A DNA stretch of 64,000 bases from a bacterium (lineage in GTDB: Bacteria; Krumholzibacteriota; Krumholzibacteriia; LZORAL124-64-63), in NCBI GenBank assembly GCA_016719645.1, contig JADJYS010000010.1, positions 120,235-184,234 of the forward strand, in the 5' to 3' direction. The notes under the pieces are model-generated. The model was given only the letters and a program-made list of their open reading frames with translations. It was not told the DNA's origin and ran no database searches. The translations under genes were made by a program, and so were the position numbers. Below are positions 8,496 through 17,419 of the stretch, in pieces (position 1 is the stretch's first letter; each line of letters opens with the position of its first letter).

Positions 8496-9881
8496 TTGGC
8501 ATCGGCACGGCAACAACCGGCAGCGACGGCGCCCGGAAGCGAGCCCGCGCTCGCCCGCGCCCTCGGCTTCCGCGAAGCCCTCTCCCTGGTCGTCGGCCGC
8601 ATCATCGGCTCCGGCATCTTCCGCACTCCCGGCCCGATCATGGCCCTGACCGGCGGGGCGACGCTCTTCTTCGGCGTCTGGGTCCTGGCCGGGGCCATGA
8701 CCATCCTGAGCGCGCTGTGCTACGCCGAGATGGTGGCCATGCTGCCGCGCTCGGGCGGGCCGTACGCCTACCTGAAGGCCGCCTACCCGCCGTGGTGGGC
8801 GTTCCTGCGCGGCTGGGCGATGTTCTTCGTCTCCGAGACGGCAACCATCGCCGCCGTGGCCCTGGTGTTCGCCGAGTACGCGCGGACGCTGTGGGAGGCG
8901 GGCGGCGGGGCGGTGTGGCCGCGCGGTCTCGAGACCGCCGCGGCCGCCGGCGGGGTCTGGCTGCTGACCTGGGTCAACGTCCGGGGCGTGCGGGCCGGCG
9001 GCCGCGCGCAGAACGCGCTCACCGTGCTGAAGCTGGCCGCGCTGGCCGCGGTGGCCTGGGTCGGGCTGACCGCGGCCCGCGGCGCGGCGCCCGCGGCGGC
9101 GGCCGCGCCGCTCGCTTCGCCCGGCGGCTGGGCCGCGGTGCTGGCCGTGGGGGCGTCGCTGCGCTACGCCTTCTTCGCCTTCAGCGGCTGGGAGGGGGCC
9201 ACCTACGTGGCGGAGGAGGTGCGCGAGCCGGAGCGCAACCTGCCGCGCTCGCTGCTGCTGGGCATCGCCGTGGTGATGGCGACCTACCTGCTGGTCAACG
9301 CCGCCTACCTGCGCCAGCTCGGCCCCGCGGGCATGGCCGGCGCGAAGCAGGTCGCCGCCGACGCGATGCGCTCCGCCCTCGGCCCGGCCGGGGCGGCGCT
9401 GATCGCGCTCGCGGTGGTGCTGAGCACCTTCGGCAACATCAACGCGCAGGTCCTGGTCAAGGCCCGCACCTGGCACGCGATGGCCCGCGACGGCCTGTTC
9501 CCGGCCGTGTTCGGCGGCGTCCACGCGCGTCACCGCACGCCGGTCGGCGCGCTGGTCGCCCAGGGGATCTGGGCGACGGTCCTGCTGGTCGCGGCCGGCC
9601 TCGCCGGGCGCTCCTACGAGACGGTCATCGACTTCTTCGCCTTCACCTCGGCGGTCTTCAACCTGTCGACCTTCGCCGCGGTCGCGGTCCTGCGCCGCCG
9701 CCTGCCCGACGCCCCGCGCCCGTTCCGCGTGCCGGGCTGGCCCTGGACCCTGGGCGTCGTGCTGGTGATCCAGGCGGCGTTCCTGGTGGTCACGGCGATC
9801 ACGGCGCCGCTGCCGTCGCTGCTGGGGGCCGGGCTCACGCTGACCGGACTGGTGTGGTATTTCCGGAAGGGCCGGCGCTGA
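8496..9881 (+). CDS. APC-family amino acid permease
   Basis: A 461-residue inner-membrane transporter with about 12 predicted helices. The first helix has the APC signature GRIIGSGIFRTPG, and CYAEMVAMLPRSGGPYAY follows as in LAT/SteT-like exchangers. Residues such as AFSGWEGATYVAEEVREPERN match helix 6 of the family. It probably takes up or exchanges an amino acid, but substrate cannot be told from sequence. The TTG start is supported by AAGGAG eight bases upstream. The 220-bp divergent region before it (8276-8495) shows no convincing promoter hexamers. Confidence 0.9.
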   Translation: MASARQQPAATAPGSEPALARALGFREALSLVVGRIIGSGIFRTPGPIMALTGGATLFFGVWVLAGAMTILSALCYAEMVAMLPRSGGPYAYLKAAYPPWWAFLRGWAMFFVSETATIAAVALVFAEYARTLWEAGGGAVWPRGLETAAAAGGVWLLTWVNVRGVRAGGRAQNALTVLKLAALAAVAWVGLTAARGAAPAAAAAPLASPGGWAAVLAVGASLRYAFFAFSGWEGATYVAEEVREPERNLPRSLLLGIAVVMATYLLVNAAYLRQLGPAGMAGAKQVAADAMRSALGPAGAALIALAVVLSTFGNINAQVLVKARTWHAMARDGLFPAVFGGVHARHRTPVGALVAQGIWATVLLVAAGLAGRSYETVIDFFAFTSAVFNLSTFAAVAVLRRRLPDAPRPFRVPGWPWTLGVVLVIQAAFLVVTAITAPLPSLLGAGLTLTGLVWYFRKGRR

Positions 9882-9917
9882 ATCCGGCTCACGCCGAGGT
9901 GCCGCCGCCGGCCTGAT

Positions 9918-10877
9918 TCACTGGGGGAGCTCCAGGCCGCGCCGCCGGATCGCCGCGCCGAGCACCTCCGCGGTCGCCTTCACGTGGCCGCCCGAGAGGC
10001 CGAACTGCACGAAGATCGCCTGGAAATCGCCGAGGACTTCCGCGTAGATGCCGGGCCACTCGGCCGGCGGGACGTCCAGCGCCGAGAACGACCGGTCGAT
10101 CAGCGCGTCGCAGCGCGCCGGCTCGCTGCAGAGGCAGCTGGGCAGCAGCGACGACGTCGCGATGCAGGGCGCCACCGAGTCCGCCAGGCCGGCCTCGGCG
10201 AGCTGCGCGGGAGTCGAGGTGTGCGCCTCGACGAGGGCGGCCATCCGCTCCGGGAACTTCCAGGAGCGCAGGATCCAGGCCCCGGCCCGGCCGTGGTCCC
10301 AGCCGTGGGCCTCGCGCTCGATCTCGGCCAGCGGCCGCGGGCTGCGGCGCCACTCGGCGAGCATCGGCTCGTAGAACGTCTGGCAGCCGGTCAGCAGCAC
10401 GGGCACGGCCACGTCGGCCACCAGCATGGCCGTGAAGGCGGCCTCGGCCTCCGCGGGCCGGCAGCGCCGCGCCAGCGAGCGGGCGAGCAGCGAGCGCAGC
10501 AGGGTGTCGGTCCAGTAGGCCTCGTGCCGGAACAGCTCGCCCGGCGGCCGGGGCAGCGCGTCCTGCACCGAGTAGCCCAGGATCACCGAGCGGACCCGGT
10601 CGAACCCCAGCAGGCTGATGGCGTGGCGGACGCTGGTGACCTCGTTGCGCAGCGCGAAGAGCGCCGAGTTGATGGTCGTCAGGATCCGCACGCTCAGCTC
10701 CAGCTCGGCGCCGATGATCGTCTCCAGCTTCGCGACGTCCGGCTCCTCGCGGTTCACTTCCTCCAGCACCTTCGCCACGGCGGCGGGCAGCGGCGGCAGC
10801 TTCACGCGCGCGAACATCACGTCGAAGTCCCCGCCCGCCACGGCGGTGTGCAGCTTCAGGGAGTCGAGCAGGCCCAT
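9918..10877 (-). CDS. HDOD-domain signalling protein (copy 1)
   Basis: A 319-residue protein made of an HDOD domain (about 20-220), a non-catalytic relative of HD phosphohydrolases used as a signalling or scaffold module. LPPLPAAVAKVLEEVN and the ILTTINSALFAL/RHAISLLGFDRVRS region are typical, and the histidine-aspartate metal pairs of true HD enzymes are absent. It is about half identical by eye to the gene just upstream, so the pair arose by tandem duplication. Twenty-four bases separate them, consistent with one transcript. The pathway is unknown. Confidence 0.85.
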   Translation of the reverse strand: MGLLDSLKLHTAVAGGDFDVMFARVKLPPLPAAVAKVLEEVNREEPDVAKLETIIGAELELSVRILTTINSALFALRNEVTSVRHAISLLGFDRVRSVILGYSVQDALPRPPGELFRHEAYWTDTLLRSLLARSLARRCRPAEAEAAFTAMLVADVAVPVLLTGCQTFYEPMLAEWRRSPRPLAEIEREAHGWDHGRAGAWILRSWKFPERMAALVEAHTSTPAQLAEAGLADSVAPCIATSSLLPSCLCSEPARCDALIDRSFSALDVPPAEWPGIYAEVLGDFQAIFVQFGLSGGHVKATAEVLGAAIRRRGLELPQ

Positions 10878-10901
10878 GGCGTCGCCGCCTTCCGGTGTCG
10901 G

Positions 10902-11831
10902 TTAATGGCTGGCCGTATCGCGCAGCACGTTCAGCACTTCCAGGGCGAGGTGCCCGGCGAGGTCGAACTCCGTGCAGATGGCGCCGAAGCTCTCGCGCAC
11001 CTGGTCGTGGATCGCCGGCCAGGCCGGCGGTGCGATGTTCAGCTCCTTGCGGGCGACGCGGATCAGGTTGCGGCAGCGGGCCGCGTCCGGCTTGAGCGCG
11101 CTGGGCAGCAGCGAGGCCACCATCACCGGCAGCGCGACCGTATTGGCGAGGCCCTGGCGGCGGATCTGTTCGGCGTTGCAGTTGTGCGCGCCCGCGACCA
11201 TCACCAGCGAGGGCGGGAACTCCCACTTCTCCAGGATCCAGGCGCTGGCCAGGGCGTGGTCCCAGCCGACGTGGTCGCGCTCGAGCTGCGCCAGCTCGTT
11301 GGGCTGCCCGCTCCAGCGCGCGAAGACCGACAGGTAGACGTCGGCGTAGACGGTCAGCAGGACGGGGATCGAGATGTCCGCCAGCATCATCGCCGTGAAC
11401 GCCTCCTCCTCGTCGCCGATGCCGGAGCGGCGCGCGAGGATGCGGGCCAGCAGCGAGCGCAGCAGCGTGTCCGACCAGAAGGCCTCGTGCTTGAACAGGG
11501 TGGTCGGGGGGTGCGGCACCGATTCCAGGATCGCGTAGCTCAGCACGATCGAGCGGATGCGGTCCAGCCCCAGCAGGGCCACGGCGTGGCGGATCGACGT
11601 CACCTGGGTGCGCAGGGCGAAGTGCGAGGAGTTGATCGTGCGCAGCACCTTGGCGCTGATCTGCGGCTCCGCCGCGATGATGCGCTCGATGCGCCCGACC
11701 TCGGCCTCGGGGCTGTTCACCTCCGCCAGCAGGCGCGACACGGCCGCCGGCAGGACCGGCAGCTTGACGGTGCGAAAAGCCTCGGCAAATTCGTCCTTGA
11801 ACGTGCCGGGTCCTCGGGTTGCGACATCCAT
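10902..11831 (-). CDS. HDOD-domain signalling protein (copy 2)
   Basis: A 309-residue HDOD protein that lines up along its full length with the downstream copy: LPVLPAAVSRLLAEVNS, KVLRTINSSHFALRTQVTS and RHAVALLGLDRIRSIVLSYA correspond block by block. It probably takes part in regulation, as HDOD proteins do in motility, cell-cycle or second-messenger circuits. The ATG at 11831 is preceded by 334 bases without a gene that hold the inverted-repeat element at 11917-12160. Confidence 0.85.
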   Translation of the reverse strand: MDVATRGPGTFKDEFAEAFRTVKLPVLPAAVSRLLAEVNSPEAEVGRIERIIAAEPQISAKVLRTINSSHFALRTQVTSIRHAVALLGLDRIRSIVLSYAILESVPHPPTTLFKHEAFWSDTLLRSLLARILARRSGIGDEEEAFTAMMLADISIPVLLTVYADVYLSVFARWSGQPNELAQLERDHVGWDHALASAWILEKWEFPPSLVMVAGAHNCNAEQIRRQGLANTVALPVMVASLLPSALKPDAARCRNLIRVARKELNIAPPAWPAIHDQVRESFGAICTEFDLAGHLALEVLNVLRDTASH

Positions 11832-11916
11832 CTGCGGGCTCCGTGGGCGACGAAGAGCTCGGCGGCAGGACTTTGGTTAACGCTGTCATCGGCCGCGCCC
11901 GTTCCCACTTGAGGGT

Positions 11917-12160
11917 TTCGGCCGCGATCGAGTGGACGTGCCCTTCCCGTTGCCCGGATCTCCTTCGTCCGCCCCACATCGACCCGCCGAGACGGGGGAC
12001 GCGCTCCGGGCACGTCCTGTGCCCGGAGCGCTTGGCTTTCGGGTCCCTGCGCCCTCCTGGCGCAGGGACCCTGCAGACACCCCCGTCTCGGCGGGTCGAT
12101 GTGGGGCGGACGAGAGGAGGCGCGGGCAAGGGAAGGGGCATCCACTCGATCGCGGCCGAA
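11917..12160. repeat. Branched inverted-repeat element with two internal hairpins
   Basis: A 244-bp palindromic structure that fills most of the gap between ptb (stop at 12166) and the HDOD gene. Outer arms 11917-11936 and 12141-12160 are 20-bp perfect complements. Inner arms 11965-11998 and 12080-12113 are 34-bp perfect complements. Between them the arms diverge but stay similar. The centre holds two perfect 13-bp hairpins with 5-nt loops: 12001-12013/12019-12031 and 12041-12053/12059-12071. The fold is a long stem ending in a three-way junction. No ORF of its own, no clear target duplication and no second copy in the window. It may be a structured RNA, a REP/BIME-like or MITE-like element. 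Confidence 0.8.
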
Positions 12161-12165
12161 CCGGT

Positions 12166-13083
12166 TCAGCGGACCAGGCGGCAGCCGAGGGCGATGGAGA
12201 GGAATTTGGATTCTTCGCTGTCGGCGCGGCTGGTCAGGACGCAGGGCGCGCTCGTGCCCACGACCGCGGCGGCCAGGCGGCCCCGGGAGAGCAGGGTGCC
12301 CGCCTTGTAGAAGACGTTGCCGCTCTCGATGTTGGGGAAGACCAGGATGTCCGCGGCGCCGCCCAACGGCGAGTCCAGGCCCTTGATGACGCAGGCCTCG
12401 GGCGAGATGGCGACGTCCAGAGCCAGGGGGCCGTCGACCACGGCGTCGGGGAACTCCGCGGCCGCGTCCGCCGCGATGGCCGCCGCCTCGACGGTCGCCG
12501 GCATCTTGGGGCTGACCTTCTCGCTGGCGGCAAGCAGGGCGGCCAGGGGCCGCTCCAGCCCGAAGCTGTGCGCGGCGTCGATGCAGCAGCGCAGGATCTT
12601 CTTCTTGGTGGCGAGGTCCGGCAGCGGGATGATCGCGACGTCGCTGACGAACAGCAGCTTGCCGTGGCGCGCGCTGTGGGCCGGCAATTCCATCACCGTC
12701 AGGTGGGTCAGGACCGCGCCCGGCGGCAGCAGGCCGCGCTCCTTGTCCAGGATCGACTTCATGTAGTCGGCGGTGCCGATCAGGCCCTTCATCAGCACGT
12801 CGGCGCGGCCGTCGCGCACCAGGTCGCGGGCGCGCAGCCCGGCGGCCGCGACGTCGGGCTCGTCGATCACCGTGAAGGCGCCGCGGTCGAGGCCCTGCGC
12901 GCCGCACAGGGCGCCGATGCGGGCCGCGTCGCCCACCAGGGTCACCCGCGCGATGCCCTCGCGGACGGCGCGCGCCGCGGCTTCGATCGTGTTGGGGTCG
13001 TGGCCGGCGGCCACGGCCACGTGCCGGGCCGGCGAGGCGCGCAGCGAGGCGACCAGCTCGTCGAGCGTGCGGATGGGGGTCAC
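12166..13083 (-). CDS. ptb: Phosphate butyryltransferase (phosphotransacylase family)
   Basis: A 305-residue PTA_PTB-family enzyme that exchanges CoA for phosphate on an acyl group, forming acyl phosphate. Family features include VLMKGLIGTADYMKSILDKE, the LPDLATKKKIL stretch and the C-terminal ILVFPNIESGNVFYK block characteristic of Ptb and PduL-unrelated Pta enzymes. Length matches Ptb rather than the longer Pta. The GTG start overlaps the stop of the fused Pta-Buk gene (GTGA), so it is coupled to a butyrate kinase. That context favours butyryl- or branched acyl-CoA over acetyl-CoA as substrate. Confidence 0.88.
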   Translation of the reverse strand: MTPIRTLDELVASLRASPARHVAVAAGHDPNTIEAAARAVREGIARVTLVGDAARIGALCGAQGLDRGAFTVIDEPDVAAAGLRARDLVRDGRADVLMKGLIGTADYMKSILDKERGLLPPGAVLTHLTVMELPAHSARHGKLLFVSDVAIIPLPDLATKKKILRCCIDAAHSFGLERPLAALLAASEKVSPKMPATVEAAAIAADAAAEFPDAVVDGPLALDVAISPEACVIKGLDSPLGGAADILVFPNIESGNVFYKAGTLLSRGRLAAAVVGTSAPCVLTSRADSEESKFLSIALGCRLVR

Positions 13084-15320
13084 GATCCGGCCTCCGGGGC
13101 GTAGGTGCGGGCCGCTTCCTTGCCGTTCAGGACGCGCAGGGCGCCCTGGACCAGGGCGGCCATCTCGTTCTCGCCGGGATAGACGGCGACGCGGCCGCAG
13201 TGCCCCGGGGACGTAGGCGCGGATCGCCGCGACCAGGCCGGCGCTGCGGGCCATGCCCCGGTCAGCAGGATGCCGTCGACGGGCTCGTCCTGGAAGGCGG
13301 GCAGCAGCATGGCGATGTGCTTGGCGATCTGGTAGGCCAGGGCGTCGAAGACCAGGGCCGCCCACTCGTCGCCGTCCGCGACGCGCTTCTCCACCTCGCG
13401 CAGGTCCGCGGTCCCGAGCAGGTCGATCAGCCCGCCGCGGCCCTTGTTCAGCAGCTTCAGCTCGGCCTTGGTGTAACGCCCGGAGAAGCACAGGTCGATG
13501 AGCTGGCCGGTGGGCACGGTGCCCGAGCGCTGCGGCGTGAAGGGCCCCTCGCCGTTGAGGCCGTTGTTGACGTCGATGTAGCGGCCCCGGCGGTGGGCGC
13601 CGACGGTGATGCCGCCGCCCATGTGGCAGACGATCACGTTGATGCGCTCGTAGAACGTCTCGTGCTCCTGCGCGAAGCGCTGCGCCGTGGCGATCTGGTT
13701 CAGGGCGTGGCTGATCACCAGGCGGCGGACCGCCTTGAAGCCGGTGATCTTGGCCTTCTCCCAGACCTCGTCCACGACCACGGGGTCGACGATGTAGGCG
13801 GGCAGGTCGGTGCCGCGGCAGAGCTCGTCGGCGATGAGCGCGCCGAGGTTCGAGGCGTGCTCCCCGCCCACGGCGGCGCGCAGGTCGGCCAGCATCCGCT
13901 CGTTGACGGCGTAGGTGCCGTGGGGGATGGGCCGCACCAGGCCGCCGCGGCCGGCGACGGCGTCGAGGTCGGCCAGCGTCAGGTCGTGCTCGGCCAGGGC
14001 GGCCAGCACGGCCTGCTTGCGGAATCCCGCCTGCTCGGTGATGGGCCGCGCGTCGAAGGGCGCCAGCTCCTCGGCGCCGTGCTGCAGCTCCTTGGTGAAG
14101 CTCTCGAGGTCGCCCTCGTAGACGCTGATCTTGGTGCTGGTCGAGCCGGGGTTGATCGCCAGGATGCGCGGGCGCGGGAAGAAGGTGTCCTTGGGGGTGC
14201 GGGTCCAGTGGCCGAACTTGTGGTGGCGCAGCAGGCTGGCCTTGACGGCGAGCATGACGTCCTGGGCCGAGGAGTCCATCGGCAGGTCCACGCCCTTGAA
14301 ACGCACGCCGAACATCACCGGGAACTTCTTCGCCTCCGGGTAGCGCGTGGCGTAGAGGTGGAACAGCAGGTTCCCCAGGTCGAGGTTGGGGGCGATGATG
14401 ACGTTGGTGCCGCCGGGCGCGCCCTCGGCCGGCTGGTAGTACATGGCCGAGCGCCGCGAGAGGGCGGTGGAGATCTTCACCTCGCCCTCGATGTGGATCG
14501 TGCGGTAGCGCTCGCCCAGGGCGACGCGCTCGGCCAGGATCTCCGGCACCAGGGCCGTGGCGCGGCGGACCAGCTCGGGCGACGGGCCCTCGTCGGAGCC
14601 CTTGTGCGAGTAGCTGACGATGGCGCCGTTGATCGTCGGCAGCACGTCCTCGGGGAAGAGGTCGCGGGCCACGGCGCAGGTGCCCACCGCGATGCGGGCC
14701 AGGGTCTCGGGCGTCATCGTCGCGTTCACGCCCACGTCGCCGAAGACCACGATGTTGTGCGGGAAGATGTCCGCCGGGTGGTCGGGCGGCAGCACGAAGA
14801 TGCCCGCCTCGCACATGACCTTGTTGACGCGCAGCAGGCGCAGCATGGGGCGGAAGTAATCCCGCGGCTCGTGCGTCAGGCCGCCGACGACCGTATCGGC
14901 GTGGCCGCAGCGCACGCACATGATGCCGAAGCGGGCGGGCTCGCTCAGCAGCTTGCGCGCCTCCTGCGGGAGGTCGGCGCGGCGCAGTTCCGCGGGCAGG
15001 GACAGGTACTCGGTGACGAACTCGTCCAGAAGGTCGGAGCGGGACGCCGGATCGACGAAGGCCGCGTTCTGGAAGGTGTACGCCACGCGGGTGGCGTCGA
15101 GGTGCGGCAGCTGCTCGTGCTGGACGGCCCTCACCGCCGCCTCGTCCGCCAGGAACACCAGGCGCGCGAAGCGGGACAGGTGGCAGGCGGCCTCGACGGT
15201 GCGCGGGTCCAGCGCCTCGGTCAGCACCACCGTGGGGCGGTTCTGCATCACGGCCAGGATCTGATCGTCGAGGGCGCGGTCGATGTCGAACGGCAGCGCT
15301 GCGCCGCTGATCTCGGTCAT
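13080..15320 (-). CDS. Fused phosphotransacylase-butyrate kinase
   Basis: A 746-codon protein joining two enzymes usually encoded separately. Residues about 1-375 are a phosphate acyltransferase domain (CVRCGHADTVVGG, VFGDVGVNATM, NVIIAPNLDLGNLL). From about 388 (RILAINPGSTSTKISVYEGD) it is a butyrate kinase of the ASKHA fold, with CHMGGGITVGAH and YPGENEMAALVQGAL. Together they could turn acyl-CoA into free acid with ATP gain. The segment coded by about 13207-13257 reads in the wrong frame; a missing G and an extra G 50 bases apart would restore GGMARSAGLVAAIRAYVPG, so a compensated sequencing error is likely. ATG start with GGAGG upstream. Confidence 0.85.
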   Translation of the reverse strand: MTEISGAALPFDIDRALDDQILAVMQNRPTVVLTEALDPRTVEAACHLSRFARLVFLADEAAVRAVQHEQLPHLDATRVAYTFQNAAFVDPASRSDLLDEFVTEYLSLPAELRRADLPQEARKLLSEPARFGIMCVRCGHADTVVGGLTHEPRDYFRPMLRLLRVNKVMCEAGIFVLPPDHPADIFPHNIVVFGDVGVNATMTPETLARIAVGTCAVARDLFPEDVLPTINGAIVSYSHKGSDEGPSPELVRRATALVPEILAERVALGERYRTIHIEGEVKISTALSRRSAMYYQPAEGAPGGTNVIIAPNLDLGNLLFHLYATRYPEAKKFPVMFGVRFKGVDLPMDSSAQDVMLAVKASLLRHHKFGHWTRTPKDTFFPRPRILAINPGSTSTKISVYEGDLESFTKELQHGAEELAPFDARPITEQAGFRKQAVLAALAEHDLTLADLDAVAGRGGLVRPIPHGTYAVNERMLADLRAAVGGEHASNLGALIADELCRGTDLPAYIVDPVVVDEVWEKAKITGFKAVRRLVISHALNQIATAQRFAQEHETFYERINVIVCHMGGGITVGAHRRGRYIDVNNGLNGEGPFTPQRSGTVPTGQLIDLCFSGRYTKAELKLLNKGRGGLIDLLGTADLREVEKRVADGDEWAALVFDALAYQIAKHIAMLLPAFQDEPVDGILLTGAWPAAPAWSRRSAPTSPGHCGRVAVYPGENEMAALVQGALRVLNGKEAARTYAPEAGS

Positions 15321-15371
15321 GGCTCCTCCGCGGGCGGTGGGATCTGTGGGGAGCGGGTGCTCCGGAGTCCA

Positions 15372-15400
15372 ATCATGGTCATCGGCCGCACTGTTTTCAA
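15372..15400 (-). promoter_or_regulatory. Possible promoter of the Pta-Buk/ptb operon
   Basis: Minus-strand TTGAAA (15400-15395), 17-bp spacer, CATGAT (15377-15372), about 50 bases before the ATG. The -10 is imperfect. Confidence 0.35.
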
Positions 15401-15425
15401 ATTCACAGTTAGTTGCAGTCGGTCG

Positions 15426-15455
15426 TTGCCCGGCGCGGCGCGGCGGTGTTAGGGT
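15426..15455 (+). promoter_or_regulatory. Possible promoter of the L,D-transpeptidase operon
   Basis: TTGCCC, 18-bp spacer and TAGGGT, ending 35 bases before the ATG at 15491. The -10 fits TANNNT only. Confidence 0.45.
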
Positions 15456-15490
15456 CCCGGCATCAGCACACACCGGGAAAGGGCGCCGAC

Positions 15491-16045
15491 ATGCAGCGCT
15501 GCGGCAACGGCTTGATCGACAGCGAGATGCACCGCAGCGCCCAGGCGCGGCTCCGGCAGGTCCTGGGGCCGGAACCGGTGCGCTGGCTCCTGGTGAGCGT
15601 CGCCGACCAGTGCCTGGTGCTGATCGAGGAGGGGCGCGCGAGCCGCGTCTACGGCGTTTCGACGGCCACCGCCGGCCTGAACGGGCGCGAAGGCTCCCTC
15701 GGCACCCCGCCGGGCGTGCACCGGATCGCGCGGCGCATCGGCGCGGGGCGGGAGCTCGGGACCTGGTTCACCAGCCGCGAGCCCGAGGGCGTGTGGCGCC
15801 CGGGTGAACCCGCGCCGCGGGACGACCTGATCCTGACCCGCATCCTCACTCTGCAGGGCTGCGAAGAGGGCGTGAACCGCGGCCCCGGCTGCGACTCGGA
15901 GGGCCGCTTCATCTACATCCACGGCACCAACCACGAGGACCGCATCGGCGAACCCGTCTCCCAGGGCTGTATCCGCATGAGCAACACCGACGTGCTCAAC
16001 CTGTTCGAGCGCGTCGACGAGGGTGATCCCGTTGTCATCGTCTGA
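15491..16045 (+). CDS. L,D-transpeptidase (YkuD domain)
   Basis: A 184-residue protein with a YkuD domain. The catalytic region is FIYIHGTN (His) followed by PVSQGCIRMSN (nucleophile Cys in the S-x-GC-x-R motif). Such enzymes form 3-3 cross-links in peptidoglycan or attach proteins to it, using a cysteine thioester. No clear signal peptide follows the chosen ATG, which is unusual for a periplasmic enzyme; the ORF is open upstream to 15413 but that extension is not signal-like. It overlaps the Mur ligase gene, so a wall-remodelling or recycling operon is likely. Confidence 0.88.
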   Translation: MQRCGNGLIDSEMHRSAQARLRQVLGPEPVRWLLVSVADQCLVLIEEGRASRVYGVSTATAGLNGREGSLGTPPGVHRIARRIGAGRELGTWFTSREPEGVWRPGEPAPRDDLILTRILTLQGCEEGVNRGPGCDSEGRFIYIHGTNHEDRIGEPVSQGCIRMSNTDVLNLFERVDEGDPVVIV

Positions 16046-17419
16046 ACGCCCGGCCGCCTACCACTTCGTCGGGGTCGGCGGCAGCGGCATGTCCGCGCTG
16101 GCCCTTTACCACGCCGCCTGCGGCGGCCGCGTCAGCGGCAGCGACCGCTCCTTCGATGGCGGGAGCAACGCCGACCTGCGCGCCGCGCTGGCCGCGGCCG
16201 GGATCGCGATCCTGCCCCAGGACGGCACCGGTGCGGCATCCGGCTGCGACGAGGTCGTGGTCTCGACCGCCGTGGAGCAGGACAACCCCGACCTCCGGGT
16301 CGCCCGCGAGCGGGGGGTGCCGCTGCTGCACCGCAGCGAGCTGCTGGCCCGCTTCGTGAAGGCGCGGCGCACGATCGCCGTGACCGGGACCAGCGGCAAG
16401 TCGACGGTCGTGGCCATGACCTTCGCCGCCCTGCGCGGCGCCGGGCTGCAGCCGTCGGTGATCACCGGCGGCGCCCTGGTCGAGCTGGAGGAGCGCGGCG
16501 TCCCCGGCAACGCCTGGGCGGATCCGCGGGGCGATCTGCTGGTCGTCGAGGCCGACGAGAGCGACGGCAGCCTGGTGCGCTACGAGCCCTGGTGCGGCGT
16601 GGTGCTCAACCTGCAGCGCGACCACAAGGAGACCGCCGAGGTGGCGGCGATGTTCCGCACTTTCCGCGACCGCGTGTCGGGCCCCCTGATCTGCGGCGAG
16701 GATGCGAACCTCGACGAGCTGCGCCCCGACGCGCGCTTCGGCTTCGGCCCGGGCGCGGAGTGCGGGCCGAGGCGGTCGAACTGCGGCCCGACGGCTCGCG
16801 CTTCCGCGTCGGCGGCACGGAGTTCGCGCTGCCGACCCCCGGCCGCCACGACGTGCTCAACGCGCTGGCGGCGACCGCCGCGGCCGCCGCGGCCGGCGCC
16901 TCTCTGCCGCTGATCGCCGAGTCTCTGCGGGACTTCCGCGGTGTGGCCCGCCGCTTCCGGACCCTGGGCGCGGCGCGCGGCGTCACGGTCGTCGACGACT
17001 TCGCGCACAACCCGGAGAAGCTGCGCGCAGCGCTGGCCACGGGCCGCCTGCGCGGCGGCAGGATCCTCGCCGTCTTCCAGCCCCACGGCTTCGGCCCCAC
17101 GCGCTTCCTGCGCGACGACCTCGTCGCCGCCTTCGCCGGCGCGCTCGCGCCTGGCGACGTGCTCTGGCTGCCGGAGATCTTCTTCGCCGGCGGCACCGTG
17201 ACCCGCGACATCTCCTCGCGCGACATCGTGCGCGAGGTCCGGGCCGCCGGGCGCGACGCCCGCTTCGCAGAGGACCGCGCCGACCTGCCGCGGCTCATCG
17301 CCGCCGAAGCCCGCGCGGGCGACCTGGTGCTGGTCATGGGAGCGCGCGACCCCTCGCTCACCGATCTGGCGCGCGACGTCCTGGCCGCGGTGGCCGCCGC
17401 CACCGAGGCGGAGACCTGA
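16023..17419 (+). CDS. Mur ligase of the MurC/Mpl type (one apparent frameshift)
   Basis: An ATP-dependent ligase that joins L-Ala or a muropeptide to UDP-MurNAc. The N-terminal motif is FVGVGGSGMSALA, the P-loop is TGTSGKSTVV and the central domain has EADESDGS. The C-terminal domain (VDDFAHNPEKL, FQPHGFGPTRF) differs from classical MurC (DDYGHHP), and DDFAHxP is closer to Mpl, so murein recycling is possible. Frame 1 runs to about 16758 and the remainder continues in the next frame. Restoring one G (GAG TG to GAG GTG) at about 16760 rejoins them into about 465 residues. The GTG start lies inside the 3' end of the transpeptidase gene; the stop overlaps pgeF. Confidence 0.8.

Noticed and set aside
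12001..12071. The two hairpins as tandem rho-independent terminators of ptb
   Set aside because: They lack T tracts and are nested within a much larger symmetrical structure.
11917..12160. Retron msr-msd or integron attC
   Set aside because: No reverse transcriptase or integrase gene is nearby, and the arm pattern does not match attC boxes.
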